Positions 47,782 to 60,800 are shown, counted from the stretch's first letter. The stretch: DNA of 64,000 nt from Neospora caninum Liverpool (GCF_000208865.1 NC_018389.1:806001-870000); one strand, 5' to 3'. Notes: a model not told the origin generated them from the letters alone. Numbers and translations: made by a program.

Positions 47782-50572
47782 ATGGCATTTTTGCTCCTTC
47801 CCTTCGCATCCGCCGCGATGGCGGGGACGTCATACGATGCGTCCATTGGCCTACTTTCCGATGCCTCCTTTTTGTCGACTTTGGTTGCCTCCTTCTTCGT
47901 CATTATCTGCTCCGAGCTCGGCGATAAGGTCAGTCTCCTCCCGCGCTCCGTGCCTCTCTACAGCGTATCCACCGTCTCTGCTTTCTTTCCTGTTCCGTTT
48001 CCTGGTCATGGCTTCTCCCCGTCGTCCCATTGCCGTCCGCGACGCCTTCCCCTCGCGTTTTTCCTCCGTCCGGTGTCTTGCCAGCGCGGGTTTCCTTGGT
48101 GAACCCTCCTCGTCGGACCTTTTGCGTTGATCTTCTTCGCGGTCTCTTCGTTTTCTTTCGCGCCTGCCTTCGTGTCCACCTCTGTGCGTAGCCCTCCTGG
48201 CGCTGCATGCGTCGGGTCTGGAGCTGTCTCTCGTCTTGCTGTTTCCCTCTCCCTCTCCACGCGCGGTCTGCGCACTTCACTGCCGCGCGATATTCTTAGC
48301 GAAGCCGAAGGCCGAGCCCCTGCATGCCTCCATGGTCTGCCGTGTTGCCTGCGCTCCCTGCGTGCCTCAGACGTTCATGATCACTGGGTTGCTCGCGATG
48401 AAGGAGGGAAACGCGCTCTACGTCTTCTTCGGCTCCATCGCCGCACTCTGGCTGATGACGGGCCTGAGTGCCGTGGGCGGCGTTCTGCTCCCAGCGATCC
48501 TCTCGCGAGAAATCACGCACTGGCTGATGATTGGGATGCTGGCCGTCTTCGGCGTGAAGATGTTACTGGAGGGCTTTTCTGCGGAGATCGGAGGTAACGC
48601 GCAAACGCGAACGAAAGGACGTCGCGCTGCGTCCTCGAGTGTGCGTACACTCTTGCTTTGCCGTCGTCGCCTGCCTTTCGCGCTTGGGGGACTTTCTGTG
48701 GCGCTCTGTGTGAGGCGCGTCTGCGTGACGCGTTTCGTCGCGTTTCTGGGGAGGCTGCATCAGTAGCTTTTCCTCTGTCTTTGCTATCTCGACAGACACC
48801 GGCGAAGAACTGTCCCGTCTCGAAAAAGAACTGGCGTTGAAAAAAGACGCGCCGACAGAAATGACTACGCAAGGCCGCCCAAGCAAGCAGGCCGAGTCCG
48901 CGGCCCCGACGCAAAGCGACGGCGACGGCCTTCAGACACGTAAGCCTTTTCTCGTGTTTGACGTCCCGTCACGCGAGGCTTTGCGTGTGCTTTCCACCGG
49001 CTCTTCCTAGCTTGGTCTTGCCGAATCTTGGGAGCACAAGCGATAGTGCAGGAGGCGTGCGATGGGTTTCGCGGGCTCGCCGAGAAAGCTCGCCTTCTAC
49101 CTTCTGCATCTCCTCCCGTCTCCGCTCTCTCTCACCTTTTTTGCGCGCTTCCTCCCTTCCGTTGTGTCTTGCCTCCTCGTTCTTTTTGGCGCGTGTGGAA
49201 GTCTTGTCTCTTCGGGCTCGGCCCTCGCGCGGCTTGCTTCTCGATGTTTCGCTCAAACTCGCTCTCGCGTCTGCTTCGCCCGATGGCAGGTCATGCGCCT
49301 ACCGCGACAGCGGACGACGACGCGACTCCTCTCAAGGCTGCGCCCTCCGCGGGCCGCGAGCTCAGCCGCGCTGGCCCCGAAGAAGCCGGCAGTTGCAGCG
49401 TTTTTTGCAAGAGCGGCCGCATGCTCTACGCGGCTGCTGCTTCGTTCCTCAGCCCCGTCTTCCTGCAAAGCTTCGGCCTCACCTTCGTCGCCGAATGGGG
49501 CGACCGATCGCAAATCTCCACCTTTGCGCTCGCGGCAGACAGAAGCGTCGTGGGCGTCTTTCTGGGTACGCTCCTAAAATGCACACCTCAAAAACTGCGA
49601 ATCCTCCCATCCTTCAAAATCATATATACATAAAATATACATAGATAATACATATACATATATATATATATATAAATGTATATATACATATATATGTATG
49701 GATATACTCACGTGGTGTGTGCAGGAATGTGTAGACCTACACTGTTTACCCCTTGACAGACCTATTGTTCTCTCTGCGTCCGCGTACATCTGCATGCACG
49801 CACATCCACGCGCACCTCCGTTCAGGCATGTGAGCAGGGAGCGAGCGACAGAGATTGTGGGTGTTTATCTCTGCGAGTTCTCGCGCTGCGTCGAGGTCCA
49901 GGTGCTAACCTGCATGCAGCCGCGCTGGAACAGCAAGGCTGTTCGCGCCTGCCGCGTCTCACCCCCTGCGCGGTGTATCTGTAGAATTATTGAGGTCCAC
50001 GATGGCTCCACGCCGACAGATCTGTTGCAAAGAGGAGCTTCTTGGCGATGCGCGGACAGCTCCTCGCTGAACGGCGGGAGACACCGTGCGCTTCCAGGAT
50101 CTAGGATGCATGTCTTGCGGGAGTGAGGGCGAATTTCTACGCTTCCCTTGTGTCCCTCAGGAGCTGCGCTGGGCCATGCGCTGTGCACCGCGCTGGCCGT
50201 TCTGGGAGGGAAGGTTCTGGCTTCGCGGATCTCCGAGAGAATCGTCCTGCTCACGGGAGGTAGGTCCACAAGACGCCTGAGAGAAGACGCTGAGTGGGGC
50301 GTGCGCCAGCGCTCCATTTTGGTGTTTTGTTTTCTCGCTGCCCTACGCAGACGGCTGTGTTCCTCCCTAGGGCGTTCTGGGACTGCTCGAAACGCGCGCG
50401 CCTCTGGAGTCTGCATCGGCAGGTTTCGTTTGTTGGCTCGTCGATGCAGGTTTTCGGTCGACTGCTGATTTCGCCTCGACGCGGAATGCGGTGTTTCTGC
50501 GTCTGCGCTTTCTCCCTCGCAGGAGTCATGTTTATCCTCTTTGCGATCTTCGGCGCCGTTCTCGATCTGTGA
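47782..50572 (+). CDS. GDT1: GDT1/TMEM165 family (UPF0016) Ca2+/Mn2+:H+ antiporter, 6 exons
   Basis: Exons: 47782-47928, 48371-48593, 48796-48939, 49290-49565, 50161-50259, 50523-50572; 939 nt, 312 aa, all phases consistent. An N-terminal signal-like segment (MAFLLLPFASAAMAG) precedes two homologous three-helix halves. Each half carries the family hallmark Glu-x-Gly-Asp-(Lys/Arg)-(Thr/Ser): ELGDKT, split by intron 1, and EWGDRS in exon 4. These acidic motifs form the cation path. The acidic, Gln/Lys-rich linker encoded by exon 3 and the start of exon 4 separates the halves, and the protein ends in a last helix (VMFILFAIFGAVLDL). Family members sit in the Golgi or plastid membrane and exchange Ca2+ or Mn2+ for protons, supporting glycosylation. 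A Golgi location is inferred here. The first ATG giving the signal peptide was chosen. Confidence 0.93.
49621..49700. repeat. (TA)n-rich tract in GDT1 intron 4
   Basis: About 80 bp of TA and TACA units in the intron between exons 4 and 5. Confidence 0.85.
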
Positions 50573-53500
50573 GTCGTCCCACCCCGCCCGTAAAGGTGTT
50601 TGGCATCCACGTGCGGTGTCGCCCCTGACGACACCACGTGTGCGGCGCGTCCGGCTGATTCCTCGCGTTCTCCGGCGCTTTTCGCCGACTCACGGGCGGG
50701 AGCCGTTCGCCACGTTTCCCGCACGCCACACTGCTGTGTGCCCCTGTGACCCCATCGATGGTGCGTCTCCTCCGTTTCCCCACTTTTTCGCGGTTCTCCC
50801 CCAAGCGCGCGAAGGCTGAGTCCCGGTTCCCCGGCAAGGCTGCGCGGCGAGGTCTTGCCTCTGTAGGGGCCCGGCCTCGCTATCGCTCTCTCGAGTGTCT
50901 CTCCTGGGAAACGGCAGTTGAAGACAGCCCGCGTCTCGGTGCGTCTCGGCGCAGCGGCGAGGCTGTCACATGTGTGTTCCCGCGGTCTTTGGCGTCGGGT
51001 GCACACTCGCCGCCCCCGCGGTAACGAACTCCACACAAGCTACCGGAAGCAAAGGGGGTTCGCGCTTCCTGTGTGTTCGTCGAGTGTGCCCAGCAAATCG
51101 TAGGGTGGTCCGTTTTCGTGGCGCTTCCGTCTGCCTGGTGTATTTGTGCTGTTTGTCGGCCTCGGTCTGTGGAGTTTGTGTACGCTTCGTGCCGCGCGTG
51201 CGGGCCTTTCCTTTTTTGTCGCATGCGCCACGGCGCCCCTCAGCCCCGCGACCAAAGATCGCCGGCGGCGACAGACGCACAGAAGCGGCGTGCGTAAATG
51301 TGTGTGAGGTTCTCCGCGTCTTTACACGCACAGGGGAAGCGAGCGCTGGAAGGACGCGAGGAGTTTGTTGCCGTGGCTCTTGGTCCCTGGCAGGATACGC
51401 CGCAGGGGGGTTTTGGGCGCAGATGCGAAAAACGCAGGGAAACTCTGAGTGTTCGTGGTCACCGAGACCACACAACTAGGCAGCAGCTTCTGGCCCATCT
51501 ACGCAGTTCCGTGTGGAACGTCTAGAGAACCCCACCCGATCTGAATTTTTCTGTCAACGGCACTGGTTGGAGTCGTTCGCGGTTCTTCACGTGAACTGTG
51601 ACGGTGGCCATGTTTTCGCGCCGGCGACGCGAGAGAGGCCAGGACGAGGAGTCGGCGTGTGCCCGTGCGCGTCTCTCTCTCCGGGGTCATGACGCCGACA
51701 GCGCTGGGGCTGCAGGTGCTTATGTGACCGAGAGGACAACCCCGACAGACAGACACACGCACTTGCAGATACTCGAGCAGTCGCCGATATTCACGCAGTC
51801 GCCGATATTCACGCAGTCGCCGATATTCACGCAGTCCAGGGTTGATGAGCAAATCGCCTGACACGAATCCCCAGTCGCAGCGTGAATGAAAAGAGAGAAA
51901 AGGACGGAGACGGAGAAGCGGCAGAAGACGCAGCCCGTCCGACAAGTAGAGAAGCGAGGGAGAGAAGACACACTCGCGCAGCGAGACGGGGATGCCGCTT
52001 TTTGGATGCGTTTCGTGGTCAAAACACACGCCACAGGTCGTGGAGGAGCCTCATCGGAACAGAACCGGGAAGGGTAAACGCGTTCATACCCAAAAAAACT
52101 GGCAGAGAGAATGCGATAGAAGACACCAATGTGGGGCGCGTTTGTGAGCGCGCGATGCCGTTCTTCAGGATATATGCCTTCGGCGCGACGTCTTAAGAGA
52201 GAAGCGAGAAGCCGGGAAAGCCTCGAGGCGAAGCGAAGGTTGACAAAAAAAGACAAGACGGCAACGGAGAGGCAGCTGGGGACGAAAGCGACTGCGGCGG
52301 CCAGACGCAACCGCGCAGTGCCCGGAGACATTAGCGGCCAAACGCGAGAACGCCGCCGGAAAGCAAGACACAGAGAAGAGACACACTGCACGGGAAGAAG
52401 ACAAAGCGAAACCACAGGGGCGGCTGGGGGCGAAAAGACTAAAACAGGCTGTGTACGCGTTGCATTATCTTTCTTCGTATGACCCAGAACTCTTGTCACC
52501 TCTCCGGTCAACGATCACTTACATCACCTCGAGGACTGTCCTTTCCCCCGCTCTGTGTCCCTCGCGCCCAGACGATGGACACAGCGTAGCCCGTGCTCAG
52601 AGAGTTGCGAGTGTACGCTGATTTCTCTGGCTTCTGACCCGGAGAACGAGTTTCTTAGCTGCTCAGTTCTCGCCCGGCGGGCGTTGTTTCATTCTAGGCC
52701 TCGAGCAGTTCCCCTCGGATGTTTGAGACAACGTTCCGCGTCTGTGTCTCGTTTTTGTGCACTGGCCTTCAAATGCATCTCTTTCTGTTCTGGTGTGCTA
52801 CGTGTCGAGCGACACCGTTGCGCAAGCGCTACGGTTCCGCCGAGGCGCGACTCCGCTCCCGCGAGGCTGAAAACGCGTTTTCAATGTAATTTAACGTCAA
52901 CTGACGAAAACGCCGCGCTGTGTCGACGATTTGCGCTGCATGCAAGCGTCCATGAAAACGAAACCCACACTGTTTTCTCTCCGATACGGGTTGTCACGAG
53001 AAGTATGAAGCACCTGTGCAACTCCCAAAGATTGCAGTCTTGGACGAAAGGCGAAAGAAACGCGAAACATCGAAAGCCGACAAGCACGGGCTCATTTCCC
53101 CACCTTTGTGAGAGACGCCAAGAGACAAAAAACCACTTCTCCTTCAGTGTGCAGGCGCCGGGTGCGTCTCTGCGAGAGAGGCCAATGAATCCGAGGAGAC
53201 ACAGCGCGAGACAGATACGAGAACGTGGAACCGGAAGACAAGAATTTCTGTGCATTCCCTCAATGACTCTCCATGAAACGCGCGGGTTCTACGCTTCCCG
53301 CCTTTTTTGTGCTGCTGGACGCCCGCCCCACGAGGACTCCCAACAGCCATGGCAGAACGCGGCGCACGAAAGGGAGAAGAACACACGACAAATCACACGC
53401 GCGCGTTATGAGACCGAGTCGCCTTTTTAGCCTGAAGCAAAGGCGCCGTGTAGCTCCGGGTTTCTTCTCAGACGGCGAATCACAACGTGGGAACGCGGCG

Positions 53501-53937
53501 GCGCGAGAACGTCCCGGACCAGAACAATTAAAGGAAGTTCCAGGAGGGAAGACCTAGAGAAGCCCACACTTGGCGGAAGCGTGGCGCAGCTGCAGAGAGA
53601 AGACACGCACACCCGAAAGAAAACCCAAAAGGCTCTTGCCGAGACTGTGAAACTGTACAAAAGCACTTCTGTACAGAGGCTGACGGTAACGGGCTTACGC
53701 CTCGACACGAGTGCACTCGGAGACGCATTATGTCGATCAGCATGTATATATAGGACTGACACAACCAGGCGTCGACTGTAGTACACATGTGCAAGCCTCG
53801 GTATCTGTACATATGTCGAGTGCTTGACAAAAATGTCCAGACAGCTGGACGCCCCGATTGGTTCAGACCTGTCTGTCCACAGATGCGCATACGCGTCTCT
53901 GGGTCATCCGGCCGCTGACGTGGGGTGCGCCTTCTGC
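50573..53937. other. Convergent spacer between the GDT1 and EF-hand gene 3' ends
   Basis: No gene is supported in 3.4 kb; both neighbours end here on opposite strands. The longest plus-strand frame (52555-53430) has no domain and an irregular composition. The only structured element is an 18-bp tandem repeat at 51777-51836. Confidence 0.5.
51777..51836. repeat. 18-bp tandem repeat, 3.3 copies
   Basis: Three identical copies of GCAGTCGCCGATATTCAC plus a partial fourth, with no mismatches between copies. It lies about 1.2 kb downstream of the GDT1 stop, outside any supported gene. Confidence 0.95.
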
Positions 53938-55452
53938 TTACATTTCCTTGAATTCCTTGTAGGACATAAATTCGTCGCGACGTTTCTGCGCTCGCTGCCA
54001 CGGCCCGCTTGCCTCGGAGAAAAGCCCGAGGTCTCGAGTCTCTCTCTGCGTCGGTCCTCGCTCGCTTCTTTCGTCCACTCCGCTGCGCCTGCCGAAACTG
54101 TCTTCCAGGGGATGTCTGTGAGTCGTCTGCGGGGATTCCGCCCTCGCGCGCTCGCGCCGAGTGTCTATACACCCGAAGTCCTCTGCATTGCGCCACGGGG
54201 GCCGGAGAAAGACAGACGAGGAACTGTGGAAGGCTCCGTCGATCTGGCCCGGATTTGCGTTCTTCCGCGCCTTTGCCTCTCCAGACAACGCAGATTCGAA
54301 GCTGCATCCATGGCGGAAGGAAATGGAAGAAGACCGAGCAGACGGCGGAGCAACGCCTGGCTGTCGAAGGTGGCTGAAAAGCTGCTGCGTTGTGTGCAGC
54401 GCGAGATCGTCGATCTGAAGGAAACGCGGCAAAAAACGACAGCGAGACAGCGAGCGTGCCCGGCACAAAGATGCGCCAATTTGGTTTGCGAGATTTTCCC
54501 TCGAACCCCACAAAGCGCGAACCGGGTTAGGGTTTAGGGCGAGGCAGATACGCCGGGAGCCTGGCAGGGATCCGAAACCGAAAAGAGCATAAAAAACGGA
54601 GGGGAGACACCGGCAAGGAACGAGGAAGACAGCGGAAGACGCTAGATGGAGGCACGAGACCCAAAAGAAGCAGGTGCGGACGAGAAGAGTGGGAGGATCC
54701 CTCACCGTTGTGAAATCGAGACACGCCTCCTTCAGCTGGCAAACCATCGACGGCGTTAAGATGACTGAAGGCAAACCGAGAGCGACGCCAAAGACGGGAG
54801 CGATGCGCACATACGCCACAGGAGAGCCTCAGACGAGGACGGTTCATCGCGCGTTTGAGGCAAGCACAAGGCGCTCTCAGCGCACCTCTGCAGGTTGTTC
54901 AGAGAACGCAGAAAAACGTCTCGCCACACACGTAACCACAGAGATGTCCACACCCCCCCAAATCTGCGTCTGCGGAAGCCCACAGCCACACAGAAACTTG
55001 TATCAAGAGCCACACATAAACACAATCGCATGTAACGTGCACATATAAAGACCCTACATAAAAGCGGAGAGTAGGGAGCGAGAGATGAAGACATGAGCGA
55101 CGTGACTGACAGATGTTCAGTCTAGAGATAGCATTCACCTACCTCGGTAGATGAAGCAGAAGACCTCCATGACTTCGTCGAAGTGAAGGCGGCGACTCCC
55201 ACGCCGATCGAAAAGCTCAAAAAGAGCTGAAAGGAAACCCGCGAGTCAGCCTCCACTGGCGCAGATAGACGACCGTGCAAATATGCTCACAAGGAGCGTC
55301 TTACATTATGTGCACATCAAGCGGCAATCACGACGGTCCACGAGCCGTCCCGAAGCAGACAGCTCTGCATAGATGCCTGCTGTATGCGGACTGGACGTCT
55401 TCTCCCCATATATATGTATATGCTTATAGATATATATGCATATAGATATATG

Positions 55453-55492
<40 letters not shown>

Positions 55493-57820
55493 CAGAGACA
55501 GAGGGAGACTGGAAGAGAGAGAAATAGAGAGACGGAGAGATATACAGACAGATAGGTAAGGAGCGATTGATAGAGGGATATATGAACGGTACACATAGAG
55601 GTGGTGTGATCCGTGCATGCAGAGAAAAATGTAGATTCATCTGAGAGAACTTCTCCACTCTGAACGGCGGCCTGGAGATGCATGCGAGGTGAACAGTACC
55701 TTTTATTCGGTCTTCGTGACTTGCGCGGCACAGTTGAGGTAGGCCTCGCACTGCCTCGAGGAGGTCAATGATTTCGTTGTTGCTTTTGTCCAGAAAATCA
55801 AAGGCTTCTGAGTAAAAAGGAAGCGCGAACCGACCGAAAAAAGATGAAACACTGACGTCTCTCGCGAAGCGCCGTTCAGAGCGTCCTCGTCCGGTCCTGA
55901 AGCTTTTCCGACACGCCGAGGACTCGCCATTCTCTCATGTTTCTGTCCTTGCCACAGCTGGTTTCTTTTTCCGCAGAAGCCACCGGCCGCATCGGCGCAC
56001 GGAATGCGGAGTGCAGACACTGATGCGTTTTCGCCACTCCGAGACGCCACGGTTTCCCTGTTGCTCTTCCCGCCTGGAGGCCTTGGAAACCGCGCGCGAG
56101 CCGCCAAGCTGGACACCGACCTACGCGTGGACTCTAGTACGCTAATAGGCGTCGCCTGCGTCTCGAAATTCGTTTCAGGAAACATTTCTTCTGCCTACGG
56201 TTCAGAGCTTCATCCGAAACGTCGAGAGTGGCGGAGGAACAACCTGACGAGGCAAGAAGCTGCTTCACGGTGTGGATGAAACCATCGCGCCACACGTACA
56301 TGCCTGGGTACTTGTCGACGAGCGTTCGCAGCACTGAAAAAAACAGGACAATGCTACGGACAGAATGTAGACAGAATGCGAGCTGAAAAGCGTCACAAGC
56401 ATCTGATGCTGCCTTGTCACCAGGGGACAGTGCGGAAGAGACGCCGAGATGCGAGAGAGAAAACATTTCCCCTGCTCGACTCCTGACGGCGTCTCGCGTA
56501 CCTCATCCTATATATGCACATACATATATATATATATATATATACATATGCACCTATATAGCTGTATACGCGCACGTGGTTTCGGAGACGGAAACGCACG
56601 TACACGTGGCTGTCGATCTCTGAGTCCGCCATCCGATCTAGTTCCTGTCGCCAGCTAGGCAACGCTTGCGTGAATTCGGGAAAGTCACCTAAACCTGAAT
56701 ATATATATATATATATATATATATACGTGCGCCTGCAAGGGGGAGAGTCACAAGACGAATACGTGAGAAAAGAGGTCGTGCTTTTCGCTGTCACACCATT
56801 GTAGTACCTTTTTGGACGGGGAGGAGAATGAGTTTTGTTTCCTGTCTCAGCTTTTCGACATCCACGACGACAAACTCGGTCTCGTCCTGCGCCATCTCGT
56901 CGCGGGTTCTCGATCGGCCCCAGTTGTCTTCCCGATCTGCCCCGGCCGACGCTGCGGATTCCAGAGAACCGTCAGATGTGAGGTAGCTCACGGAGGAAGC
57001 CGGAAAAGACGAAGACGGAGAAGTTGAAGAAGAAGGCTGAGAGGCTGCGAGAGCGTCCGACTGGGAATCGGCGGACGGCGCTTCCGCTTTCGAACCCCCA
57101 AGAGGAACGGAATCAGAAACACGTGCTTTCTCCACGGGCTGCGACGGAGGCGCCGACGCCCCAGAAGCCGATCGAGACGCAGGCGAGACAGAAGGAGAGG
57201 AAGCAGAAGGTGGAGAGGAAGCAGAAGGTGGAGAGGAAGCAGAAGGTGGAGAGGAAGGAGACAAGGCTGAGGAAATCGATGGTATCGAGAGGTCGTGGAC
57301 GACGTGGACGGCGTGGGGTTGCATCTTCCGTCGACCTCCGCTAGCTGGTCTGGTGGCGACACCGCAAAGTAAAAACTTGAATCAGTTCACTTCTCATCCG
57401 TGGTTTCGTCTCGACGGGGGTGGACCACGTTTTGTGTCTTCTCTGTGTCAGCCTTCTGCCGCAAGCATTCCATCGGCGAATCGAAAAGAGTCCCGTGTTT
57501 GCCGGGAGGCCAGCTTACGCCCCTCTTTTGGCGGTTCGTGGTCCGTTCTCTTTTTAGTCCCTTCTGGTTCCAGTTCCCAATCTCCTGATCTTCGGCTTAC
57601 CTCTGATTAAAAGGTTCCGCCATCTGCTTCATCAGCTGGAGAGCGTCGTCATCCTGCAGCGCGCGTGTGGAGTCCTCGTCATTCAACTCGTCTTCGTTCT
57701 CTTCTTCTTTCTCTTCTCGCTCTCGCTCCCGGCGAGCAGACGCCACGGATCGGCGTGGATGCCATGAAAAGGCTTCACAGCCTTTCTGGCCTTCGCTGGG
57801 GAAATGGAAAATTTTCCCAT
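53938..57820 (-). CDS. EF-hand calcium-binding protein, at least 8 exons (5' end uncertain)
   Basis: Minus-strand exons in coding order: about 57820-57601, 57349-56808, 56694-about 56590, 56333-56199, 55807-55700, 55226-55143, 54764-54706, 53985-53938. Phases agree at all joins except the third donor, which I could not fix. The first two exons encode an acidic, then Ser/Pro-rich low-complexity region. The last four encode three EF-hands: LDKSNNEIIDLLE (loop ligands Asp1, Ser3, Asn5, Glu12), FDRRGSRRLHFDE (Asp1, Glu12 only) and a degenerate final one (RRDEFMSYKEF). The spacing between the first two hands resembles recoverin- or calcineurin-B-like pairs, so a calcium-regulated cytosolic protein is inferred. 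The N-terminal domain (around LVDKYPGMYVWRDG) is not recognised. The start codon is not determined, and more exons may lie upstream to 58.5 kb. Confidence 0.65.
54524..54539. repeat. Short interstitial telomere-like sequence
   Basis: GGGTTAGGGTTTAGGG reads as about two units of the coccidian telomere repeat (TTTAGGG). It lies inside an intron of the EF-hand gene. At 16 bp it may be chance. Confidence 0.5.
55409..55502. repeat. (TA)n followed by (GA)n
   Basis: A compound microsatellite in an EF-hand gene intron: TATA blocks, a pure TA run, then about ten GA units. Confidence 0.9.
56519..56550. repeat. (TA)n microsatellite
   Basis: A TA run of about 30 bp in an EF-hand gene intron. A second run of about 27 bp lies at 56699-56725 and directly abuts the acceptor of the exon starting at 56694. 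Confidence 0.88.
57197..57258 (-). repeat. 18-bp coding tandem repeat (Ser/Pro-rich)
   Basis: Three perfect copies plus a partial copy of an 18-bp unit in the second exon of the EF-hand gene, encoding a six-residue Ser-Ser-Pro-Pro-Ser-Ala repeat on the minus strand. The frame is preserved because the unit is a multiple of three. Confidence 0.92.
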
Positions 57821-60800
57821 CCTCACCTGCGAGCGCTTCCACCCTCAAGCTTCGTACTCCGAACCCGACGAGGGAAGAAGAAGGAGGAGAGTTGGGAGAC
57901 GTGAAGGACAGAGCGCTGCAGAGAGGAGACGCGGAGCAACTTCGGTTCAGCTGCGGGGACAGACGGAGTGCAAACTGCGCATGCGTCCTCGAGTTGAGAG
58001 AAGAAAGATAGAAGACGTGCCACGCGATTCGGCACCGCGTGTGTTTGGGAAAAAGAGAAGACGGTCCTGGAAACTGAAGCTCTGAAGGAGGACGATTGCA
58101 TGCGTTCCATCTTCGCATCCAGGAAGAAGAAGCGAGCGACGTGGAAATTCTCTCTGCTGCACCGGAGCTGCCCGGCTTCATTGTGGTGGAACAAGCGGAG
58201 AGAAACCGGTGGAAGGCCGAAAACGGAAGAGAAGAAGACTGAAAACCGGGAACCGAAACGGAGAGGAGGCGAGGAAAGGAACTCGCACGAGGACAGAAAG
58301 GGGTAAGGGAAGAACCAGACTGAGAGGAGCGTCCGATGCGACGCCTTTTCTCGCCGAGCTTCCGACTCAAAGCACAAGGAGAACAGAAAAGACAGCCGTC
58401 ACATTTCGATGCGTTGTCGGCGGCAAAAGGAGGAAGGAAACCCGCCTGTCCGAGAAGGGCGCGGCAGGCAGAGGGAAGGAAAGATACCTTTTTTCCGCAC
58501 TCTTCTTCTTGAAGAGGGAACAAAAAACGCAGGAGACCTTACGATAATAAGAAAAAGGGGACAGAGACACTCTCGAAGAGATCGAGGAGAGAAAAGAATA
58601 AAATCGAAGAGAGAGAAGACACGGGGAACCCGAGTCGCAGAACTGACAAGCCAAACGAAGCGAAAGCGCGACGCTCCTGTTAGAGAGCGAGACCTTTAAA
58701 TGTAACAAGCACGCGTCGGAGAACATGGAGAGAAAAATTTCATCCGTCAACCTTGGAAAGACATCTGTGTAGTAGCGAAGGATACTTGCCTGTCCTCTAG
58801 TGTGTGTGTTCTCTGCTCGTCTCTTCCCGTGTTCGTACAGCTGCTCGTGCTGCTAAAAGGACAGCTGCAGTGGACTCGTCGAGAAATGCGCTCCCGAGGA
58901 AAGAGAAGGACACCGTCCTTTTCTTGAGAGAGCGAGGTGAGCAGTGTCCCCTTTGGCGCTGGACACAGGTTTATGATAATTTCGGGGTTTTCCACAAGCG
59001 TTTGAAGGTGTACGGGGGACGACGCAGCCACGCAGGAAAAAGGACTGGGCAACGCGCCGAGGTTCTTCTCTGCGAGCCTCAGGCTCGGCTCCAGCCGTCA
59101 AGGGAACGACAAGAAATCGACAAACAAGAGCGAAATGTGGAGATCGAACGAGAGACAACATGCCAAAGGGACACCCAGTGAATAAAAAGCTGACACAGCA
59201 ACTGGCACGGGCTCCCGTGCGCGGCGCGCCTCGTTCATGTCTCGCTGGATCCCTTCTGAGAGCTCGGCCCCCCGCGGAAAAAGAAAAAGTTCCGAAACGA
59301 CGAAAGCAGGACACAGGAAGTCCGCTGTACGTGCAGGCCAGGCACGGAGCAGCAGACCCAGAAGCAGCGCGTCGGAAAAGAAGCGAGAAAAACTTCACGA
59401 GCATTTCTCTGCGAATGCCCGGAAGAATCAAGGAAAACCGCCAAGGGAAGCAGGGTCCCTCGACGCAACAGCGCACACCAAATTGCCATACCACGCGCGT
59501 ACGGGAAACTTGGTGTCAGGGCGGCTTATATTCGGAGACAACCGGCGTCAAGACAGAGAGCCGCGAAGAGAAGTCAACACGCGCGGTGTGTGTGGTGTGT
59601 TTTCGCGCGGCAGGCACGCGTTCTATTTTTTCTGGAGGGTTGTTTTTTTGGAGCGTTTCTCTATAGGTTCGAAGTTTTAGTCGATGAGAATAAATGCACT
59701 TCCTGTGAACGGCCATAATCCAGGAACAAAGGCGAGGGGAACGCGTCAAATCCCGAGCTGCACAGAGAGGCGGAAAAGGCGAGTCATCCCTTTTGCCTCG
59801 CGCGTGACGCGAATGAGAGAAAAGCATGCATATACATAAATAAATGATAAATGAGCGGTCGAGCACACCCGAGCGCAGTGCGCTGCCCCTCGTCGAGGCC
59901 TGCGAAAAAAGGGAGAAAAACGCCGTCGGTGCGCTGCACTGTCTACGCAAAGCCTTCGGAACGTCGCTCTGATGCAACTGTTTCGTTTTTCTCGTGGAAG
60001 AAGAGCCGATCCGGAGTTTCGTCGCGTCCGAAATCTGCGAAGAACCCGCTCACGCGGCGAGGAATCGAGGAATGCAGACACGTTTTTCGTGAACTTCGCG
60101 TTGTCGGTGTTGTGACCAAGGTCCGCCTAACACACAGCGAAAGCCGTGAGTGTTTTCTTCGGTGCGCAAGTCTTTCTTTCTCTGTTGCACACTCTCGGCA
60201 GTCTCTCCCGCTTCGGGCGATTTCTTCCCCCACCGTTTTTTCTGCCGCCGCGGTTCCCTTCCTGTGGTCTCCGACTCGCTTCGAACGCCACAAGAAAGCG
60301 CCGAGTGGGAGCATAAAATCCTGGAAGAGCGAGAAAAAACGAGAAAGCACTTTGCGTCTCTCTTTCCTTTCCCACACCCTCGCTTGGTTTCTGCCTTATT
60401 TCGCTTGTCTCTGTCGTCGGCGGCCCGCTCCAATTTCCGTCGGCTCACCCCTGTGTGTCGTTTCGGTTCCGCCAAGAACGGTGTGCTCTTCTCCAAATTT
60501 TAGCGCGTCTGTCGCCGCCTCACCGTCTGTTTATCTTGTCTGTTTTCTCAACTTGTCCTCGTAGCTCCATTCACGTTCATCGTGCCTGTCTCTCCCTCCA
60601 CTCCTTTGTTTGCTTGTGCTCGGAGGATCCTTCGCGGCCTCGCTCAAATCGTTTTGGTTTCCTCGCACAGACTGTTCCCTTTCTTTTGCACTCCTCTCTT
60701 CATTTCTCTTTACATTCCAAGTGGTTTCTCGGCTTTTCCGCCTTTCTGGTTCTCTTGTTCACGCGTCTCTTCTGTCGCACTTGTCTCGTGTTGCCTGTCA

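Noticed and set aside
52555..53430. A 291-codon plus-strand frame between GDT1 and the EF-hand gene
   Set aside because: No domain, erratic composition, an alternative start codon and no link to splice sites.
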